The position numbers and the translations under genes were made by a program. From Hydrogenophaga sp. (lineage in GTDB: Bacteria > Pseudomonadota > Gammaproteobacteria > Burkholderiales > Burkholderiaceae_C), in assembly GCA_025458415.1 (NCBI GenBank), contig JALOSN010000046.1, positions 1-9,565 on the forward strand: a DNA stretch of 9,565 bases, written 5' to 3'. The notes beneath the pieces are model-generated. The model had not been told where the DNA came from. It worked only from the letters and a program-made list of their open reading frames with translations, and made no database searches. This document shows, one piece after another, positions 6,822 through 9,565 of the stretch (position 1 is its first letter; each line of letters opens with the position of its first letter).

Positions 6822-6870
6822 CCTGCTATTGTCATGCCAGCGCGGGTGGCATCTCTCTTACACTGAAACG
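6822..6870. promoter_or_regulatory. Short divergent region between maf and yceD with an inverted repeat
   Basis: Only 49 bases separate the maf and yceD start codons, so the two promoters must overlap each other or extend into coding sequence. ATGCCA (6834-6839) and TGGCAT (6847-6852) form a perfect 6-bp inverted repeat with a 7-base spacer near the middle, the size of a dimeric regulator site. TTGTCA at 6829-6834 resembles a -35 box (five of six) for yceD, but the nearest -10-like hexamer, TACACT at 6859-6864, is 24 bases away, too far. No confident promoter can be named for either direction. Confidence 0.35.
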
Positions 6871-7407
6871 ATGAAACCGAACGTGTTCAACCCCTGGAAC
6901 CCGGAACGCCTCGACATGAAGGCGTTTGCCCTGTCGGGCGCCAGCCTGTCGGCTGAAGAACCCCTGCACGCTTTCGAGCGGCTGGTCGCTGAGCAACACC
7001 CGGGTGAACCGGCGGCGGAACCGCTGCGCTGGCAGGCCCGGGCAGAGATGCGGACCGGGCTTCCCGGGACGCCGCCGCAGCCTTGGCTTCACCTGGTTGC
7101 CCGGGTAACCCTGCCCGTGACCTGTCAGCGTTGCCTGGGGCCGGTACCGGTGCTGCTGCAGGTCGACCGCTGGTACCGTTTTGTGGCCGACGAGGCGACG
7201 GCCGAGCGGGAGGACGAGGACAGCGAAGAAGACGTGCTGGCCCTGGAGCCGCGTCCCTCATTGGAGTGTCTGATGGCCATGCCGCTGGTGCCCATGCACG
7301 AAACCTGCCCGACGCCATTGCCCCTGCCCGAGGCGGACGAAGGCGGGCAAACACCCGAGAAACCCCATCCGTTCGCCCAACTGCAGCGCCTTCGGCGTGG
7401 CGACTGA
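6871..7407 (+). CDS. yceD: DUF177 family protein YceD
   Basis: A 178-residue DUF177/YceD protein. VTCQRCLGPV (83-92) carries the conserved CxxC pair (Cys85, Cys88). The family's VDRWYRFVADEA segment (98-109) is followed by a strongly acidic run EREDEDSEED (112-121). LVPMHETC (139-146) holds a further Cys146, so a metal-binding role is conceivable. The molecular function is not settled; in E. coli, plants and others the gene is tied to rRNA processing or large-subunit assembly, in keeping with its place before rpmF. The ATG at 6871 starts MKPNVFNPWNPERLD, usual for betaproteobacteria. A TTG at 6829 is in frame but would extend through the intergenic region, and an ATG at 6916 is a shorter alternative. 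The C-terminal 30 residues are low-complexity and Pro/Glu-rich. Confidence 0.93.
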   Translation: MKPNVFNPWNPERLDMKAFALSGASLSAEEPLHAFERLVAEQHPGEPAAEPLRWQARAEMRTGLPGTPPQPWLHLVARVTLPVTCQRCLGPVPVLLQVDRWYRFVADEATAEREDEDSEEDVLALEPRPSLECLMAMPLVPMHETCPTPLPLPEADEGGQTPEKPHPFAQLQRLRRGD

Positions 7408-7408
7408 T

Positions 7409-7437
7409 TTGTGAATCGTCCGGGACAGGGCTATAAT
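7409..7437 (+). promoter_or_regulatory. Sigma70-type promoter for rpmF
   Basis: TTGTGA at 7409-7414 (four of six to the -35 consensus) is followed after exactly 17 bases by a perfect TATAAT at 7432-7437. The -35 starts two bases after the yceD stop, so rpmF has its own promoter rather than depending only on read-through from yceD. Transcription would start near 7443-7445. Confidence 0.8.
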
Positions 7438-7443
7438 GTCTGG

Positions 7444-7615
7444 TTTCGCGCTGACATCCATCTGCGCGGGCCGGTCGCAAGGCCGGCCCGGAGCCTCTGC
7501 CGGATTTGCAGCAGCACCCTCGCATGAGGGGTTGCTGTCTGCCCACAAGGGGTCATGAAGGGTGGGGCGCACCTTGTACACCCTACCGTCACCACCCGAT
7601 TTTCAGGAGCCGACC
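7444..7615 (+). promoter_or_regulatory. Structured 5' leader of rpmF
   Basis: About 170 bases separate the predicted transcript start from the rpmF ATG. Hairpin A (7467-7490) pairs 7467-7476 with 7481-7490: ten pairs, nine Watson-Crick and one G-U, closed by the GNRA-type tetraloop GCAA. Hairpin B (7511-7538) pairs CCCTC (7517-7521) with GAGGG (7526-7530) over a GCAT loop and continues, past a small internal loop, with GCAGC against GCTGT. A third element, AGGGTG at 7559-7564, can pair either with CACCTT (7570-7575, one G-U) or with CACCCT (7579-7584), which are mutually exclusive. None is followed by a T run, so these are not terminators. I recognise no known riboswitch or leader family, and regulation by L32 or by processing is only inference. 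Confidence 0.5.
7605..7609 (+). promoter_or_regulatory. Ribosome binding site of rpmF
   Basis: AGGAG lies six bases before the ATG at 7616. It is the clearest Shine-Dalgarno in the window and fixes this ATG as the start, rather than an in-frame ATG further upstream. It sits outside the leader hairpins. Confidence 0.85.
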
Positions 7616-7798
7616 ATGGCCGTCCAGCAAAACAAGAAGTCCCCCTCCAAGCGGGGCATGCACCGTTCGCACAACGCCCTGAACGCCCCCGGCATCGCCG
7701 TGGAGCCGACCACCGGCGAAACCCACCTGCGTCACCACATCAGCCCGAACGGTTTCTACCGCGGCCGCCAGGTGCTCAAGAACAAGTCCGAAGCCTGA
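7616..7798 (+). CDS. rpmF: 50S ribosomal protein L32
   Basis: A 60-residue basic protein that is complete and of standard length. It begins MAVQQNKKSPSKRGMHRSHN, the signature start of bacterial L32, and ends in HISPNGFYRGRQVLKNK. It has no cysteines, so it is the non-zinc-binding form of L32. L32 is a structural component of the large ribosomal subunit. The gene has its own promoter and Shine-Dalgarno and is followed by an intrinsic terminator, so it may be made mostly as a short single-gene transcript even though it lies between yceD and plsX as in many proteobacteria. Confidence 0.98.
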   Translation: MAVQQNKKSPSKRGMHRSHNALNAPGIAVEPTTGETHLRHHISPNGFYRGRQVLKNKSEA

Positions 7799-7863
7799 GG
7801 CGACGGGCTGCCTGTGTCTTGCCCGGGGCGTTATGCTTGGGCATGCGCAGGACGCACATGCAC

Positions 7864-7892
7864 AAGCCCGCATGTCCCATGCGGGCTTTTTT
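7864..7892 (+). terminator. Intrinsic terminator after rpmF
   Basis: AAGCCCGCATG (7864-7874) and CATGCGGGCTT (7878-7888) form a perfect 11-bp stem with a 3-base loop TCC, and the 3' arm runs into six T residues (7887-7892). This fits the classical rho-independent model. It lies 65 bases after the rpmF stop and only 47 bases before the plsX ATG. CATGCG at 7842-7847 could pair with CGCATG (7869-7874) of the terminator's 5' arm, which would be a weak antiterminator; that is speculative. Confidence 0.92.
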
Positions 7893-7939
7893 ATGCCTGA
7901 AGGTTGGAGTGGCCGTCAGGTCGCTGTCTGGAACTACAC

Positions 7940-9001
7940 ATGATCACGGTCGCTGTGGATTGCATGGGCGGTGACGTGGGGCCTGCGGCCACCATGCCCG
8001 CCTGCGCCGCCTTCCTGGCTGCCCACCCCGAAGCGCAGTTGCTGCTGGTGGGGCAGCCGCAGGTGCTGGCGGCCTGGCCGCAACTGACGAACAACGTCCG
8101 CTGTACGGTGGTTCCCGCCACAGAGGTGGTCGCCATGGACGACACGGTCGAGGTGGCCCTGCGCAAGAAGAAGGACTCGTCCATGCGGGTGGCCATCACC
8201 CAGGTCCGTGACGGTGCTGCCCAGGTCGCGGTATCGGCCGGTAACACCGGCGCCCTGATGGCCATCGGACGTTATGTCTTGAAGACCCTGGACGGCATCG
8301 AGCGTCCGGCCATTGCCACCCAGATGCCCAACGCGCGCGGCACGGCCACCACGGTGCTGGATCTGGGCGCCAACGTCGACTGCACCGCCGAGCACCTGTT
8401 GCAGTTTGCGGTCATGGGCTCGGCCCTGGTCGCTGCTGCCACCGGCACGGAGGAGCCCAGCGTGGGACTGCTCAATGTGGGGGAAGAGGTCATCAAGGGC
8501 AGCGAGGTGATCAAGCAGGCCGGTGTCCTGCTGCGCAACGCGGCGCACACCGGCGACCTCAATTTCTTCGGCAACGTCGAAGGCGATGACATCTTCAAGG
8601 GAACGACCGACATCGTGGTGTGCGACGGCTTTGTGGGCAACGTGGCGCTCAAGGCCAGCGAAGGGCTTGCCGCGATGGTGGCCGGCCTGATCCGCGAAGA
8701 GTTTTCCCGCAATCTTCCCAGCAAGCTGGCCGCGTTGGTGGCCTACCCCGTGCTGTCGGCTTTCAAGCGGCGGGTGGATCATCGGCGCTACAACGGGGCT
8801 GCGCTGCTCGGATTGCGCGGCCTGGTGTTCAAGAGCCACGGGTCGGCCGACGCATTCGCTTTTGAACAGGCCCTCGCCCGGGCTTATGATTCGGCCCGAA
8901 ACGACCTGCTGGAAAAACTGCGCGGGCGTATCGCACACGCCCGGCCGCTGCTGTTGCCCGACGAGGTCAGCAGCGAGCTTCGGCAGATTCCGACCATCTG
9001 A
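7940..9001 (+). CDS. plsX: Phosphate acyltransferase PlsX
   Basis: A 353-residue acyl-ACP:phosphate acyltransferase. It converts acyl-ACP to acyl-phosphate, the donor used by the membrane enzyme PlsY in phosphatidic acid synthesis; PlsX itself is peripheral to the membrane. The N-terminus ITVAVDCMGGDVGP matches the family's IAxDxMGGDxxP. SAGNTGAL is at 99-106, DLGAN at 141-145, LLNVGEE at 177-183 and CDGFVGN at 228-234, all typical. The ATG at 7940 was chosen because the conserved strand begins there; the frame is open to 7904, but that adds unrelated residues. Only a weak Shine-Dalgarno (TGGAA) is seen. The gene follows a strong terminator and leads into fabH after 14 bases, so plsX and fabH are likely cotranscribed from a promoter I cannot place. 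Confidence 0.97.
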   Translation: MITVAVDCMGGDVGPAATMPACAAFLAAHPEAQLLLVGQPQVLAAWPQLTNNVRCTVVPATEVVAMDDTVEVALRKKKDSSMRVAITQVRDGAAQVAVSAGNTGALMAIGRYVLKTLDGIERPAIATQMPNARGTATTVLDLGANVDCTAEHLLQFAVMGSALVAAATGTEEPSVGLLNVGEEVIKGSEVIKQAGVLLRNAAHTGDLNFFGNVEGDDIFKGTTDIVVCDGFVGNVALKASEGLAAMVAGLIREEFSRNLPSKLAALVAYPVLSAFKRRVDHRRYNGAALLGLRGLVFKSHGSADAFAFEQALARAYDSARNDLLEKLRGRIAHARPLLLPDEVSSELRQIPTI

Positions 9002-9015
9002 CCTCTCCGCTTCGC

Positions 9016-9067
9016 ATGACCCGCTATGCCCGCATCACCGGCACCGGCAGCTGCCTGCCTCCCAGGC
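9016..9067 (+). other. fabH: N-terminal coding remnant of fabH, in a different frame from the rest of the gene
   Basis: From the ATG at 9016 this frame reads MTRYARITGTGSCLPP, the expected first strand and turn of FabH, where the family has xIxGTGSYLPP. After about 9066 the frame gives unrelated residues and stops at 9121-9123 after 35 codons. The family's next segment, of the type RVTNxDL, is absent. The remaining enzyme continues in the +1 frame from about 9068. The junction lies next to the palindrome GGCAGCTGCC (9046-9055) and the short hairpin GCCTG/CAGGC (9053-9057 with 9063-9067). Confidence 0.75.
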
Positions 9068-9565
9068 GTGGCCACCCTTCTGGCCGAACGCGGTGTCGAG
9101 ACCAGCGACGACTGGATCGTTGAGCGCACCGGCATCCGGGCGCGCCATTTCGTGGATGACGGAGTGAACGCCAGTGACCTGGCGGTCGATGCCGCCCGCC
9201 ATGCCCTTGTTGCCGCCGGTATCACGGCCTCGGACGTGGACCTCATCGTGGTGGCCACGTCCACTCCAGACATGGTGTTCCCCTCGACGGCCACCATCGT
9301 CCAGCAGAAACTGGGCGTGGCCGGATGCCCCGCCTTCGATGTCCAGGCGGTCTGCAGCGGTTTCATCTATGCCCTCACCGTCGCCGACGCCATGATCCGG
9401 GCCGGCGGTGTGCACCGCGCCCTGGTGATCGGTGCCGAGGTGTTCAGCCGCTTGCTTGATTTCAACGACCGCACCACCTGTGTGCTGTTCGGCGACGGTG
9501 CGGGTGCCGTCGTGCTTGAAGCCAGCGCCGAGCCAGGCATCCTTGCCACCGACATCCACGCCGAT
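9026..9565 (+). CDS. fabH: 3-oxoacyl-ACP synthase III (KAS III), 5' end disrupted, 3' end outside the window
   Basis: FabH condenses acetyl-CoA with malonyl-ACP to start fatty acid synthesis. From 9068 this frame is clear FabH and stays open to the window end. VATLLAERGVETSDDW and ERTGIRARHF come first, then VVATSTPD, DVQAVCSGF with the active-site Cys at 9353-9355, and CVLFGDGAGAVV. The catalytic His and Asn would lie downstream. The first in-frame ATG (9026) gives MPASPAPAAACLPG before the match, which is not a FabH N-terminus; the proper one is encoded in another frame from 9016. About 17-20 bases seem to be missing between 9063 and 9068. Either the gene is damaged, or the sequence has an error, or an altered N-terminus is made. 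The position after plsX is the usual one. Confidence 0.85.
   Translation, partial: MPASPAPAAACLPGVATLLAERGVETSDDWIVERTGIRARHFVDDGVNASDLAVDAARHALVAAGITASDVDLIVVATSTPDMVFPSTATIVQQKLGVAGCPAFDVQAVCSGFIYALTVADAMIRAGGVHRALVIGAEVFSRLLDFNDRTTCVLFGDGAGAVVLEASAEPGILATDIHAD

Noticed and set aside
7934..8938. Minus-strand open frame of about 334 codons opposite plsX
   Set aside because: It is shadow sequence with no domain; PlsX on the plus strand is full length and well supported.
9058..9070. Programmed +1 frameshift at CCT-CCC joining the two fabH frames
   Set aside because: Slippage at a Pro CCC codon would join the frames, but the product would still lack the seven or so conserved residues between LPP and VATLLAERG, so a deletion explains the data better.
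1..9565. Mobile element, CRISPR array, toxin-antitoxin or defence system, tRNA or rRNA
   Set aside because: I found no spaced direct repeats, transposase or integrase motifs, small paired toxin-antitoxin genes or tRNA-like folds. All coding space is taken by recognisable housekeeping genes.

Overview
The window is high-GC, densely coded chromosomal DNA from what looks like a betaproteobacterium, probably Burkholderiales. The main evidence is gene order. A HAD phosphatase, a small Rieske protein, an S49 peptidase, an RsmI-like methyltransferase, Maf, DUF177 (YceD), rpmF, plsX and fabH follow one another as I recall from betaproteobacterial genomes. No genus is claimed. I see no phage, transposon, CRISPR, rRNA or tRNA sequence, and no gene-free stretch reaches 300 bases; the longest is 208 bases ahead of rpmF.

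Layout. (1) 1-1250: the end of a glutathione-dependent formaldehyde dehydrogenase and a complete S-formylglutathione hydrolase, two consecutive steps of formaldehyde detoxification. (2) 1288-3338: HAD phosphatase, Rieske [2Fe-2S] protein and membrane-anchored SppA-type peptidase, all on the plus strand and tightly spaced. (3) 3339-5370: galE (minus) and galU (plus), divergent around a 109-base shared upstream region, making and interconverting UDP-glucose and UDP-galactose. This pair sits inside the otherwise familiar gene order and looks like a lineage-specific insertion. (4) 5383-6821: maf and an RsmI-like methyltransferase on the minus strand, overlapping by four bases. (5) 6871-9565: yceD, rpmF, plsX and the start of fabH on the plus strand, the widespread block linking ribosomal protein L32 to phospholipid and fatty acid synthesis.

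Regulatory signals are unusually readable around rpmF. A sigma70-type promoter begins two bases after the yceD stop, a structured leader of about 170 bases follows, and a textbook intrinsic terminator lies between rpmF and plsX. A perfect 8-bp inverted repeat spans the two facing stop codons of galU and the methyltransferase gene.

The strongest anomaly is at the 5' end of fabH. The conserved N-terminal strand is encoded in one frame and the rest of the enzyme in another, with roughly 17-20 bases apparently missing between them, next to short palindromes. This is either a real lesion in a normally important gene or a sequence error. Otherwise the window is housekeeping DNA, and I found no convincing new multi-gene system.
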